A stretch of DNA of 64,000 nt, taken from positions 83,784,820 through 83,848,819 of the forward strand of contig OX104129.1 in the NCBI GenBank assembly GCA_944470555.2, in the 5' to 3' direction. The translations under genes and the position numbers were made by a program. Origin of the DNA: Heterobilharzia americana. Its lineage: Eukaryota > Platyhelminthes > Trematoda > Strigeidida > Schistosomatidae. Below are positions 11,331 through 23,914 of the stretch, piece by piece. The notes under the pieces were generated by a model, which was not told the origin of the DNA, ran no database searches, and was given only the letters and a program-made list of their open reading frames with translations. Numbering within the stretch: the first letter of the stretch is position 1; each line of letters starts with the position of its first letter.

Positions 11331-12485
11331 GTAATCTGTCTGCCTATTTGATTTCTGATGATGGGAAACTCAAGAATACTTAACCTTTTCTCAATGAAGT
11401 CTGATAGTGAAGATTTTACTCCCACGAAAGATGAGAACAGTTGAGGACTTTCACATATAAACATGACAGGCTTAAGCGTTACCCCATAGTTGCTAGCTTG
11501 TCCAAAACCAGCCTAAGGATCACTGCAACGAACTACAGTCATCTATCTGCGATCCTACAATACTTAATATACACATCAGTCACACTGCATCCACCACAAT
11601 CGTCACTCAGTCAACAAAAAACACTCCAGAACTCCGCACCACCGCCTTCACCAATCAACCATCAAACACATACACACATACACGTAATAAGCCAACTATC
11701 AACAACACACATCACAATTGTAAATTCAATAAGACCTCATGCTATACACTACAAAACATTGAGTGATAACACTAGCATCACTACAGCACTCTGTTGGATC
11801 GCATCGACCACGACTCGCTCCGTAAGGCAAAACCTCGTCATAGTCGACAGCATCTCCAACTCACTCACTCACATATACACACAGAAACACATAAATTCTC
11901 AACACTATCACCAGACGACTGAATCAACTCACTTCAATCCACCTTATTCCCTGAATCATTTGCTCACTCCATCTCTCACCATCTCCTTCACGCATCCACC
12001 CAATACATCATATAACCATAATACAAATACTTAGCTGGAACTGTAAACTTTCATACAAGCTGAATAATCCTCCTGATGAATAGGTAAGCATCAGACTTTG
12101 TATTCTGTTGTAAACGGTTGAAAATGCGGTTAGAATAGCATGACTCATCCTGTATGTGAATTGAGTATACACAATTTGACATGAGACCAATCACATTCAA
12201 GGTCAACGTTTAGACTGAATAAGTAAAATCACGTGAATCAGACAAATACAATAAGATAAAGTTATGGTAGCACTTACCGATTACCTGAGGAACAAGACAA
12301 TTAAGAGTCGATTCTATGCATAGATTATGGTGCATACCATTGTACCGTACTGTATTAGATTTATGGTATCTCAAATGACAGAGAGGAAAAATTTTTTGGT
12401 CAAGTAATTAAGATTTATTCAATCTGGAGATTTGTAGGGATCTATTCATTGGTTACAGGTTGGTAATCATAACAGACTCATATCA
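11331..12485. other. No gene; strand-asymmetric G-poor tract
   Basis: About 11555-12035 is strikingly poor in G and rich in C/A on the plus strand, which keeps a 197-codon plus frame open (11441-12034). That frame is Thr/Ser/His/Asn-rich without domains, so I do not call it a gene. Confidence 0.5.
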
Positions 12486-12489
12486 GCTG

Positions 12490-12650
12490 GAGTAACACTA
12501 AATACCTGGAAGTACTGGACAGATGTTTCGTCGTAGTGTGGGACTCCTCAGCAGTGCCAACTCATGACACCTCCAGAGATCGAACCCAGGACCTTCTGCT
12601 TCCATGGCCAATAGGTTGCCATTGAACCACCGGGTAGGAACCCAATGATC
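12490..12650 (-). mobile_element. SINE with intact hammerhead core (type B)
   Basis: Minus strand: CTGAGGA (12545-12551), helix II GTC/GAC with a 9-nt loop, GAAAC, a minimal helix III and GTC at 12518-12520. Helix I pairs ACTG with CAGT. Downstream on the plus strand lies a B-box-like block (GATCGAACCCAGG, read in reverse). The most complete type B ribozyme here. Confidence 0.75.
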
Positions 12651-12714
12651 ATCACTTCTTACTTCTGTCATTTCATGATAAGATTTAGTAAAACTATTCA
12701 TGAAGTTAACTCTT

Positions 12715-13995
12715 TAACTCAATTTCATCGACTTTGAAACGGCCTACGATCGAGGCGTCGACTGAGAAGTAATTTGCAGCTGCTTCAACACTACTGTCTT
12801 AGTGTCACAAACGTTTATCAACCTCATTCAACAGCAGCTATATGCTATGCTATATGATGCTACATGCCAATTGATTCATAATGGAAAGATCTGTAATGCC
12901 TTTGAAGTGAAGGCAGGAAGGAGTAAGACAAGGCTGCCGCCTACTTTCACCGATGATCTTCCTGATTGTGGTCAACTGGACCGGACTGGATTGCAACAGA
13001 CAACAGTGAGGAGCTGTGAGAAGATAGGCAGACGATGTTTGACCGATGAAAACCACCCAGAAGATTTGGATTTCGTCGATGATGATTCGTATCTGATGTC
13101 TCATGTCGCACAAACGCGAAGGTGTACAGGCGAAAACTAACAAGTTGGCAGAAGAGGCGAGGCGAGTCATCGAAGGAAGACGGGACTTCCTTCAGGTGGA
13201 CATGGAGAAGACAGAGGTGATGAACATACCTAACCACCACCAACAACAACAACAAACATCAATCACCATCAACGGGAGAAATCTGAAGGCAGTTGTCTCT
13301 TACACCTACCTACCTACCTAGACAGCATCGTCTCAACTACAGGCGGCGGCAGCACAGATGACGATGTCAAAGCCACGATAGGAAAGACAGCAAGAGAGAC
13401 CTTACTTCATTAATCCGAAATAATCAGTGTGGAGATCTTCTGCACTCCACTCCACTCAACGTAAAGCGTGAACAACATCCGCATTTCCAACACTAATGTC
13501 AGTCAAGTGAGTCAGTGCTTCTATGTGATGGTTGACAGACTTGGTGCGTGACGTAAAGCATTTCCAATAAACTAAAGACATACATCATCGACAGCTGCCA
13601 CCTGCGCCTACTCGATACTGAAGATCAGATGATGAGAATAATAAGAGTAAGCAACAATGAACTCAGTGTGGCTGGCAACGAACTAACCAACAAACTATCA
13701 CCCAACCTGTATGCAGAAGAGAGTGGAGATGGATTTGATCTGATTGGGCATACACTGAGAAGGCAATTCGGGGACATCATGCGACAGGCCAGGCCGTCAA
13801 GTAGAATCCAAAGGGGAAACGATGAACTAGTCGTCTGAGCCGAGAGTGACATGGAGGAGATCGTGTAAGGAAGAAATGAAAGCTTGAGGATAGTCGTGGC
13901 GAGAGATTCAAAAGACTGCAGGGAACAGAGTGGAATAGAGGCATTCTACTGAAGCCGTATATTCCACTAGGAACCCAAGGGACAAATAATAATAA
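12715..13995 (+). mobile_element. RTE/SR2-like element, decayed
   Basis: Starts in the RT region (FIDFETAYD-like), passes through DLDFVDDDSYLMS-like, MEKTEVMNIPNHH, TINGRNLKAVVSYTYL and the 3' tail GAACCCAAGGGACAAATAAT followed by AAT units. Frames are broken many times. Confidence 0.88.
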
Positions 13996-14024
13996 TGAAT
14001 ATAAATTCACGAAGTGTCAAGGTT

Positions 14025-14115
14025 CCACGTTTAAATCAGCTATGGATGGAACCAGCAATGTGCACTGCCGAGAAGTCCGAGAACAAAGCGAAACAGTTGG
14101 TTCTCCAGTCAACCA
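14025..14115 (+). mobile_element. Possible remnant of type B hammerhead SINE
   Basis: Contains GTGCACTGCCGAGAAGTCC and GCGAAACAG in the spacing of the type B ribozyme. Too degraded to be sure. Confidence 0.35.
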
Positions 14116-15345
14116 TTTATTAGAGGTAAACAAACCAATAAAAATCGTTACTGTACAAAAAAAAAATGAAGAAATCAGGAAACACAAAATGTTTATATGT
14201 AAAATGGTAGGAAAGAAACACTTACAATGAATCCTTTATACCACTTCTTTATTTGTGCCTCAGTGAAATGTGTTTTAGCTGAGAGTCTCTTCAATTCAGA
14301 TTTAGTAATCCCTTTACTTGAATGAACAGCACCCATTTGAGTAGAGATTTATTGATTTCTATTATCTTATAATTTATTGATAAGTTGTTCAAGGTCAAAA
14401 TGAGTAAAACCACTTTGAAACATTGAAAGTTTTCTAGAGCGGTATTTTGAATAATACAGTAAGGTGACTACTACTGCGTCTATAGACGTTTTTTTCTCTC
14501 ATATATCCTGAATTGACCAACAAAATTAGTTTATTCAATGGAAGTTCATCATTTATTTCCTTCAAATCTACTTGGATAGGATAATAAGTAGCTGTGCATA
14601 AGCTTACATGTAGACACGAACACACATACTTATTTGGTGTTTTTTCTTCTCCTATTCAATGTCCAATAACAGTGAAACATTTACCCATTGTAGGTGTATG
14701 TGTGTGTGTGTGTGCCTAGCTGACTATATTCAATGAATATTTCAGCCTAATAACTAACATCCGTACACATTGATCAATATTTTGTGCAATCAAAAAATCT
14801 GCCAAATTCTAAGCGTAGGCGTGATGTATGTGTAGACCAATGTGAGTGAGGTTGACCTTGAACTGGAATCAAGGTCAAAATATCCCTTAACTATTCGCTT
14901 ATTATATTAACCATTATATTGTTTGTATGCATTAATATTTGAATGATAGACTGAAATATTTCAGCATATATTATTGACTCAGATGATAGACTGTCTGTCT
15001 ATAAAGCAATTGACGACACAATGTAGAGATGAGAGAAAAGAGAAGAGGAAAGGAATTTTTGGTGAAATATAATAGGAAATTAGAAAAAGTATTTCACGAA
15101 TAATAATGACAGTGGACTTGTTAACTTTCTTTCTGGTTTATTAGTATCATAGAATAATAAGCCAACTGTTCTCTTCCTACAGGGGAGTATACACTGAAAA
15201 GAAAGTATTAAAGATCAAAACTTATTCAAAACTTCTATCCTTTTTCACTGAATTTCATTGTTACTTATGGATAAATCAGTTTCATATGAATTTATGCTTT
15301 AAAAACTAAATTACTAACGGTTTTCATCAACCAAATTTTCTTAAT
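14116..15345. other. No recognisable gene
   Basis: Holds a short (TG)n run near 14697-14714. A minus frame at 14434-14625 includes VDLKEINDELPLNKLILLVN, which looks coding-like but has no recognised family. No repeat family identified. Confidence 0.4.
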
Positions 15346-15349
15346 CAAT

Positions 15350-15810
15350 AAATCTGGTCGATGCTGGATTTCTCAGATCGATTAAACACCACATCTGCAA
15401 TCTAACATAGGTAATGCCTGTTCATTTTCTACTTCTTCGTGAGTGAATTGAACTGTATCTTCTACTGAGTCGATATGTTCCGATTACAACACAATAAATA
15501 TCTCAGGTACAGAATTATACGTTTGTAAAGGTATGTCTTGCCAACTATTCATAAATATACCTGCTAAGATATGGGATACTGGCGATCACAATGGGATCAA
15601 AATGGGATTTAAACTTACAAACTCACTCAGAGATAAGCTTCATCAGCTGCCTTATGGTTCCCATAGATCCAATTAGGTAAAATAATGTAACCTATGAAAT
15701 TCTATGTAATAATTGTGAGGTCAAGTACATGGGTCAAACTACTAGGTTGGGGTCAGTTAGAAAAGAGGACTCAGCTATTACAATGCATGCATTAACACAC
15801 ATAATCACAT
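15350..15810. mobile_element. Two Penelope-like fragments joined head-to-head
   Basis: 15350-15605 matches, on the minus strand, the RT segment also present at 35120-35400. 15605-15810 reads on plus as NNCEVKYMGQTTRLGSVRK, a GIY-YIG-type endonuclease motif of the same family. Orientation flips at about 15605. Confidence 0.65.
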
Positions 15811-16264
15811 GTTGGGGGTGGGATAAAACCACTGTACTTAAGTCCAATATACTTAGGTAGAGAGATGGAGAGATTCATTACTAAATCTTTATTCATCAAA
15901 TTTTTGCTACCAATAAAAACGAAGCGTATGAGGTGATAGTGTAACAGGCGTTGCTAACAAGAATGGATATAAGTAGTATATGTTGAGAGGGTGGTAGAAA
16001 TCGTAGGCAATTACCAGCAATGGGTAAGAATTCCCCCAAGAGAAACGTAAGAGACAAGGCAGGTGTATGAAGAGGAATTGAAGCACATTTTGCGAATGAC
16101 TGTTCTAGTGCATGATGTACCATATTTAACGACTATTGTCCCACTTGCTGACAGTTATTATTCCTCCTATCGTACCTGTCTTCTTGTTTCTTTCAGTAAG
16201 ACTGTAAAAATCAGATGCCGAAAGTAGTGTGATCATAGGTGTCCTCGTAGAATTGCTCATATAT
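15811..16264. other. No recognisable gene
   Basis: Nothing with a recognised domain or repeat signature. Confidence 0.5.
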
Positions 16265-16580
16265 GGTGAAATTATAATGTGAGCAATGTTGAAGAGTACC
16301 GGACAGGGTAGAGTAGGTCAGTCAATTGATATGGTTGTGAACCATCATTGACTGAAGTGGCTTAGATATGCTCTGAGTATACCAAGCAACCACCTAGAGG
16401 AAAGCTGAATAAAGTTGGAAGAGGTTAACAGTGGCTAGATCAAGACCTGGCTACAATCTATGAAGTTTCTGACTATTGGTGAGCTGTGTGGAGAGATGTG
16501 GACAGCCTGGATGGAGTCCACAGGGCGAAAAGACTTTTAGTGATATGGCTGAAAATGGGTCAACTTGGTTGAGATATGTT
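16265..16580 (+). mobile_element. CR1-like LINE fragment, 3' region
   Basis: Shares the decayed 3' coding block (Leu-Arg-Trp-Leu-Gly-His type region and the following Trp-rich tail) with copies at 46779 and 39900, seen as GTTGTGAACC, GACTGAAG and GGTTAACAGTGGCTAGATC. Confidence 0.6.
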
Positions 16581-17324
16581 TACTCTATAACGAAGGTAAA
16601 TACACTTGGTGATTATACAAATTTCGAGACTTTTACTCGTCTTACTAAACTGTGTAAAGAACTCTGCAACATCCGAAAGGAAGATTAAGCAACATCGATT
16701 TTTTATTGTTTCTATATCTGCTTTTCAAGATTGTCACCATAGATCAAAATCACGTAAATCACAAGCTGAAGTTTGCTGGTACCATAAGTAAGTGATATGA
16801 TGTCAAGACTGAAAATTGTATTCAATTTTACACTGTTGTTACAAGGCAGTTTTGAAACGTCTAAGTCATCATGTAATGGTGATTGACATTACAAGGAAAC
16901 TACTTGCCTATCATCTCTTCTAAATATCAGATTATCGTTCTGTTTTACATTCTTGGGCCAGCAACAAATAAAGTGATTGTACCTGATTTCTCTATAGCTC
17001 TGTGTTGCCAATTATGATGTAATGTTGAAAATTCTTCTACCATAACGTTGGACTGTATAGCTCTTTACTATATGTTATAATTATCACTATCTGTATGCAT
17101 CTCTTACACTACTAACAGACAGATATCAGTCGAATTGTTTGAAAGTGAACTCATGCATGTATGCAGTGCCAAAGTCTCAAGGTTAACCGGCATAATCTTA
17201 CACCTCTTGGAACATTTAGCTAGGCAAATTTGCGGGTTTTCTTATATTCATTTAAACATCATACTTCTATTTTCACTCTCAAATAGTTAGTCCTATCTCT
17301 TCATATGTGCTGAGAAGTTAACCA
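16581..17324. other. No recognisable gene
   Basis: No family, exon or repeat recognised. Confidence 0.5.
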
Positions 17325-17940
17325 TGTGACTGAAGGCAGTCACCACCAATGGGAAAAACCTTAAAGAAGTTGTCTCTTTTACCTACCTAGGCAACATCGT
17401 TTCAAAGTGGAGATCTACTGCACTAAGTACAAAGAACAAGATCCAGATTTTCAACACCAACATCAGTCAAGTCAGTACTGCCATATGGTTTAGAAACTTG
17501 GCGGCACGTCACGAAAAGCATTTCCAACAAACTACAGACATACATCATCAACAGATGCGCCTACGCTCGTTTGATACAGAAGATGAGATGACCAGAATAA
17601 TAACAATAAGCAACAAAGAACTCTGGCTGACTGACAACGAAACAACCAAGAACCTACCACCCAACAAGTATGCAGAACGAAGCGGAGATGGATTGGGCAT
17701 ACACTGAGAAGAGCATTCCGAGACATCATGCACCAGGCCAGGTCGTCGAGTGGAATCCAAAGGGGAAACGACCAGTTGAGCGTCTGAGTTGAAGGTGACG
17801 TGGAGGAAATCGTGTGAAGAAGAAATGAGAGCTTGTGGGCAGTCATGGCGCCAGGTTGAAAAGAATGGAGAGAAGAGAGTGAAATGGAGGCGTGCTACTG
17901 AAGCGGTATGTCCCACTAAGAACCCAAATAATAATAATCT
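17325..17940 (+). mobile_element. RTE/SR2-like fragment, 3' third
   Basis: Begins at the GKNLKEVVSFTYLGN equivalent and runs to the 3' tail ending in AAT units. Frame at 17498-17707 keeps HHQQMRLRSFDTEDEMTRI-type sequence. Confidence 0.85.
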
Positions 17941-18439
17941 ATCATAATAGCAAATCGACAGCGGCAGTTCGAATCTCTTACATTTCAGAGGCTGGGAATG
18001 CAAAGGAATTTAAACCATTGTATATTATCCAACTTTTAAAAGCCTAGCAGAACACCCATATTGTTTTCTTATGGCTTTCTCAATGGTAGATGACAACGTG
18101 AAATAGACTGAATCTATGCCGTTGGACGACGAAACATTCGCATCGAGTCATACTGAAAGAAAGAGATAATTCAGCGAACAAGTTTTTCTCTTCCGACGTC
18201 ACTTTTTAGAACTGTACAATTGTATTCATGTATATATCACATAAACATATAACAGTCTATCATTGACCAGTATGGTATAGTTACATCATTAGGCTAGTGG
18301 TAAAAAGCGAAATCAGGAATGGAAAGTAGTTGCGTAGTAATCTTCTAGACAGTAGAAATAACGAGGAAGGCAAGGAGTTTGACAAGGCGACTACTACTGT
18401 TAGGTGTGAAATGTTGAGATTTGGTGTCCACTTGACAGA
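17941..18439. other. No recognisable gene
   Basis: No recognised feature. Confidence 0.5.
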
Positions 18440-18690
18440 AGATAGATAGATGTGTAGAAGGTGAAGAATGAGACAAGGGTCATCATGAAGGTGTTAATAA
18501 TAAACCAGTTAATGATAATGAAATTGAGGAGAAATTCTGTGTTAAGACTATTTATGGTAAGATAAGAGATTGAACATACTTCTTTCGCGCTTACAGATTA
18601 GGCTTGATTTGATGAATTACCAATGGTTCTCAGTGCACAACTGTTGAAGGTGTACTCCTTTTGGACCATTCCATTTGACTCTATAAATGG
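18440..18690 (-). repeat. Direct repeat copy 1 flanking a Penelope-like element
   Basis: About 250 bp resembling 21200-21440 in the same orientation (shared blocks such as AAGAATGAGACAAG and AATAATAAACCAG). Penelope elements often carry such pseudo-LTRs. Confidence 0.6.
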
Positions 18691-19290
18691 CAGTGAAGGA
18701 GGACTCTGGTCGAGGTATATGTCTAGTGTTGACCAAATGTACAGTCATTGAGCTGCTAATTGATTTACATTCTTCCTTCGACAACCGAGCGGAATAGAGC
18801 TCAGAGATACATAAGAAAGTGTGCGTATTGTGCTGTCTGTATAACTAGCTCCACAGGAGGAAGTGAATTTGTAGACACACATTGAGGTGGCCCAAGGTGA
18901 CAAATTGTTCTTAACGCACTCTGGAACCATTTGCTGACTAAAGAAGCCAATCTGTAGCTTCGCAGAGAAAAATGTTTTCTTCAGTGATCTGGATAGCTGA
19001 TTCTTCAGGATCTCTACTGCAGTATCACCTTTGAAATCAACGTTCATAAACAACGTCTTCTTTGGAACTGTGAGTACTTGCTCTGTATTCTGTCTTAACT
19101 TCAAATTCTTCTCAATAAATCTGAATAGATATCCATCTTGTGTGAGAATCTTCCGTAGTTTGTCCAATTCATCGTCGATAGTAACACTTGTGCAGACTAT
19201 TCTGATTCTTGAACATAAAGAATGGATCACATTCCCTTTTCTGCTAAGAGTCAACCAGCTATGGAAATTCAAGTATTGTCCATTCCATGT
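18691..19290 (-). mobile_element. Penelope-like element: RT C-terminus and GIY-YIG region
   Basis: Minus frame 18745-19296 has WNGQYLNFHSWLTLSRKGNV, PKKTLFMNVDFKGDTAVEIL and CVYKFTSSCGASYTDSTIRT. The last is a GIY-YIG-type block in which expected Ile-Gly residues are replaced (YTDS). 183 codons are open without a stop; the upstream RT is missing. Confidence 0.82.
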
Positions 19291-21190
19291 GGACATGTTC
19301 TATGATGATGCGCAGCGTGGCGTTGCAATTTTATTCGCACATGATTAGTTCTTCCTGAAGTCAGCCAGCCTGCTCCGTTCGTAATTTTGAATCCAGCGCA
19401 TTCTTTAGTCTCTCCAGGATGATGCGGCTTAATATTTCGCTTGGGGTGAACAGGAGCACGATTCAGCACCAGTTCTTGCAAAGACTCAGCTCAATTCGCC
19501 CTATCTTCGGGAGTTTGACAAGGTACTCCTTTCTTCTAATCGATTGCCAGATACGTTTCCTTCCTTCCAAACCTTCTGCATTAATGTTATGAGCATGCCT
19601 GCTGTTGTCTCTGTGTCTGTTTTCAGTGCTTCTGGAGGAATTCCACTTGGTCCTGTTGCATTCCTGGTTTTCAGCAACTTTATGGAGTTCAAGACTTCAT
19701 TCCTGCTTTTGTCGGACGGGTTGTGTTCACTGGTGGTTCCGTGGCTGCTGGTGGTATTTCTGGACGAGTTGGAGGTGGTGGTAGTCGAGTCAAGAGCTTT
19801 TTGAATTGGTCAGCCCATCGTTTCCTTCGTTTCTCCTCTTTGCTAAGTAGGTTTCCTTCACTATCTCTCAATGGTTTCATTTGTGTTGATCTCTTTCCTA
19901 CCAGATAGTAACCTGCTTATTTGATATAATGTTGTCATATCTCTGTCTCTCCTACTAGCAGCCTGTTCTACTTCACTTGGAAGTGTGTCCTAGGAGTGTC
20001 TTTTGTCTTTGCGCGCACTCTTCTTCACTTCTTTGTCCAGTATAGTTTTTTATAGGTTGTGTTCAGTTCCTCTTTTCGTTCTTCATCCCTCCACTGTACT
20101 GCACTGGTTCATCTTCTGCTTCACCATCAGCAGCTTCCTCTCCTCTATCAAATTACATGTCCCGTCGAGATCCATTCCTTGTCTTCTTTCTACTTCCTTC
20201 CTAACAGGGCTGTACAGGTTTCCTCCCACGTCTCTTTCAAAGAGTTCCAGTGTTCTTCCACGCCCGATCCTTCAGGGATGTTGCTCAATGTCTCCCATTT
20301 TGTCCTGATAACTGACGTGAAGATGTAATTTCTTCCTTCAGTTCAGTTTCTGTTCTGGGTGTTTAACTGGAACTGTGGTCTATCACCAACTTCTTTGAAG
20401 GCTTTCAGGTTGATTTGGAAGGTTCCTTGGACAAGACCCATCATAAGTTCTCTTCCTATGTTGTCCGATCCTCCTAGTTTGGCATTCATGTCACTCCACC
20501 CATTAGAATTTTGATGCCGCCAACTGTAGTTTTGTCCTGTACTGATTGCAGTTGTCTGTAGAATTCCTCCTTCTTCTCTTCATCTGCATTATTTGTAGGT
20601 GCGTAGCATTGTATGGTTGTGACTTTCCTTCCTTTTGAGTTGAATATTCATGTCATGATCCTGATTATGGAGGAGATTGGTTTCCACTGTATGACAGCCT
20701 TCGATGATCTTGGAGAATTTGTGATGGCCACTGCAAAATTCAGTGTGCTTGTGGTTGTCGCCTGGGTGACAATATCGTAGTAGATTATTGACTCTCCAGT
20801 TAAGAGTTTGGAGAGTCCACTTCCATTCCATCTACTGTCGCAGATTCTAAGCACTTGTATGCCATACCTTCCCATCTCTTTAGTAATCTAGGCAGCCTTG
20901 CTAGGTTCATACATGGTGAGGACATTCCATGTCCCCATTCTTACTTTAACTTTCATCGAGAGAAAGAAGAAACATCGGCTAACTGGTTTCTTGAGGGCTT
21001 TCACCAACCGGCGTCATTTCGTCTCTCCGATTCCAGCGGGGAATAAGTTTATTTTTGTTTTTTATATTTTGTTGGTGCTTAGACGTTTCTTTATCGATTG
21101 GATTGGTTTTACGAGGTAGGGTTGCTAGGCCTATGCCTAACCTTCCCTCTTTATCCGGGCTTAGAACCGGCTAGTGAACTAGTTAACCAG
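19291..21190 (-). mobile_element. RTE/SR2-like element, 5' half with endonuclease
   Basis: Read on minus: endonuclease N-terminal block (MGRYGIQVLRICDSRWNGSG, LLTGESIIYY) at 20648-20875, linker about 20000-20330, KEEKRRKRWADQFKKLL at about 19830, then RT start ATGPSGIPPEALKTDTETTA (19501-19692) and RTNHVRIKLQRHAAHHH. It stops abruptly at the Penelope fragment, so the 3' half is missing. The best-preserved RTE 5' end in the window. Confidence 0.82.
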
Positions 21191-21199
21191 GCGAGGTTG

Positions 21200-21440
21200 T
21201 CTACTTTTGATAGATAGATGTAAAGAAGATGAAGAATGAGACAAGAGTTATAATGAAGGTGATAATAATAAACCAGCTAATTATAATGAAATCGAAAAGA
21301 AATCTTGAAAGTGTTAAGATAAGAGATTGAGCATACTTTTTTTTGCACGTAGAGATCACCTTTGAATTGGTGAATTAGTAATGGTTCTGCCATGGTATAC
21401 AACTGCCGAAACCGTACTCCTTTTAAACCGACTGATTGAA
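21200..21440 (-). repeat. Direct repeat copy 2 (Penelope pseudo-LTR-like)
   Basis: Similar to 18440-18690. The two bracket the Penelope and RTE pieces. Confidence 0.6.
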
Positions 21441-21800
21441 GGCAAACCTTGAGAATAGTGAACTACATTCAAAAGTTGATAGTTTCTATCTATACAAAAG
21501 ATGTGGATGATAAATTCATCATATGTGATCAAAATACAAATAATGGGACTGTAGTTAAGATGAAACTGGAGGTGGTGATAGAAATTTACAAATAAAGTCA
21601 GATCCTTGTTATTGTACAATCAGTAGTGAACAATCAATAATCGAAAAAGAATCACCACAAGTATTACTGCAGGCTCCCTATAGGTGAATAAGCAGATTAC
21701 ATACCGAAATGTCTATTGGCACTAGAAACCGAAATTCCAGTAGGATCTATTTGTTAGGTGTAAATTAGACGTAGGCATTATATACACAGTCCAGTCAACT
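21441..21800. other. No recognisable gene
   Basis: No recognised feature. Confidence 0.5.
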
Positions 21801-22289
21801 AGCAGATATAGTTTTGCCACGACTCATCATCATCAACTGAGGACCCAGAAATACTGTATTACGGTCCAAATTGGCACACTTCATATCACTACATCAAGTA
21901 ATAAGGTAATAAAATGGAAGATGAAGAAGGCAAGAAGAGTAGATCAAAAGCAGTAGAGAGAAGAGAGAACGGAGGAATAGGAAAGTGATACGATTAAGCA
22001 AAACCGTTTTCAGCCATGTCATCACCCAGGCTCTCTAATCACTGGTTGCTGTTGTCACGTGGATCCCAACCGTGGGGTTTACATTTCCTCACACTATTTA
22101 TGCCAACAGTCATGCAGTGATGCCATGCCCCCTATTCTGGCTGCCGACAACCTTTACCCAGACTAAACCTACTTCAACTAACATTGAGTGACGAGGATAA
22201 CGGTGACCAGATATGTGTAACCCATGTCCTAACCATCTCAATCGAAGAAGGTTCACAACCGTATCAACTGTCTTACCTCTCCTCCCCAA
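21800..22289 (-). mobile_element. CR1-like LINE, 3' end fragment
   Basis: Carries the family 3' UTR signature on the minus strand (TGTGCCAATTTGGACCGTAAT, ATGATGATG tail) and the decayed C-terminal block (equivalent of CCATCTCAATCGAAGAAGG). Confidence 0.65.
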
Positions 22290-23890
22290 AGCTGAATTTC
22301 TATTGGATTACTTAGGTGAAGTTTACTCTGTAGATCATGATGATGGAGTGCTTAATAGTGGTGTCAGCACTACCCCACCAACGGATACAGTGTTCACAAC
22401 AAAAGAGTCTTACCGCTGCTCATTAATCTTCAACCTGGAAAATCCACGGGTCCTGATGGGTTACACCACAAATTGCCACCTTTGCTAGCGGATATTATTG
22501 CTGAGTCAGTCACTGATCTTTCCAATATGTCCCTATCTCAGAATTGCCTCTCTAGAGACTGGAAAGATGCCATAATCAGCCTAGTTTTTAAGTTTGGTAG
22601 TTGCCAGTTGGTGTCTAACTATCCTCCTTGTGAGTCTAACTAGCATAGTTATTAAGATTTTAGAAAAAATAATTCGTGATAAGATACTTAAACATGTTGA
22701 ATCAACCAATTTTTTGGCACCACAATAACACAGTTTTCGTACTACGCACTCCTGTTTAACAAACCTCCTTGTCGCAAGACAGGAATGAGTTACAGCCCGT
22801 GATTGCAAGCTGCCAATAGATGCCGTGTTTACAGACTTCAGTAAGGCAGTCGACAAAGTGTTGCATGTCAAATCGATAGAAAAGCTCTCTTCTTTCGAGG
22901 TTTAATGCTTAATTGCAAGCCTGAATTAGGGACTTTCTGTACGAAAGAAGGCAATGAGTGAGAGTAAATGGGATAATGTCCGAATGGAAACCTGTGATGA
23001 GTGGAGTTCCCAAAGGAACAATCCTAGGTCCACTACTTTTCTTCTTATATACCAACGAATTACCAAAAATGCACAATTCTTCGGTGCTGCTATTCGCCGA
23101 CGATGTTGAGATTTGGAGAGCCATATGCAGTGATGCGGATAGGTATGCATTTCAAGCAGATTTGGATGAAGTAGTAGGTTGGTTCAAACGTTGGTGCTCG
23201 GAAATTTACTTGAATAAAAGTGCAGTAATGCACATTAGTCATAGCAATTGTTTCGAGTATTCCATTGATGGTACACCACTACTCCCAGTCTTTGGACTGA
23301 AAGACTTAGGTGTCATCTTTAGTCATGATTTGAAAGCCTCAGCGAACTGTAACGCAGCCGGAGCGAACGGCTTCCGCTTTCAAAAGTTTTGATCAGGACA
23401 TGTTCAGAATACTCTATTCTACTTACGCTAGACCTCACTTGGAATACTACATTCAGGCGGCCAGCCCATGCCTATAAAGATGATCCTAACGTACCCGAAC
23501 GCGTTCAAAGGGTATGTAATAAGCTTGTAGCAGGCCTTTCGAATCTGTCCTATGATGAACGACTAAGTTTATTCCCAGTCTTACCGTAGAAAACGGGCTT
23601 ATCTCATACTGGCATTTCGTATCCTTAATAATGACTTCAGTACTGATATGTCCTATCTTTTCTCCCCTGTTAAGATTGACTATCTCTGAAGACATCACAA
23701 GGAAATTCAAAAACCGCGATCGAATCAATTTAGTGTGAATTTGTGCTTCTCCTATCGTGTAGTCAACGACTGGAACTCTTTACCTCAGCAAGTAGTATCA
23801 GCACCTACTGTCAATGCGTTCAAGGAGAAACTAGATCTTCATATAGATATCTTCTGCAAGGACTAACACAAGCCAACTGGCCTACTATCC
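22290..23890 (+). mobile_element. SR1/CR1-like LINE reverse transcriptase
   Basis: Open frame 22958-23392 holds MSGVPKGTILGPLLFFLYTN, SVLLFADDVEIW (catalytic FADD) and the following KSAVMHISHSN and LKDLGVIFSHDL. Upstream frames have the ENPRVLMGYTT region; downstream at 23389-23589 are RPHLEYCIQA-like and ERVQRVCNKLVAGLSNLSYD. Interrupted by frameshifts at about 22500, 22940 and 23390, so inactive. Confidence 0.88.
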
Positions 23891-23914
23891 TTATAACTGA
23901 ATACTAAAACTTTG

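Noticed and set aside
11441..12034. 197-codon plus-strand frame
   Set aside because: Long only because the tract is G-poor; Thr/Ser/His/Asn-rich with no domain or splice support.
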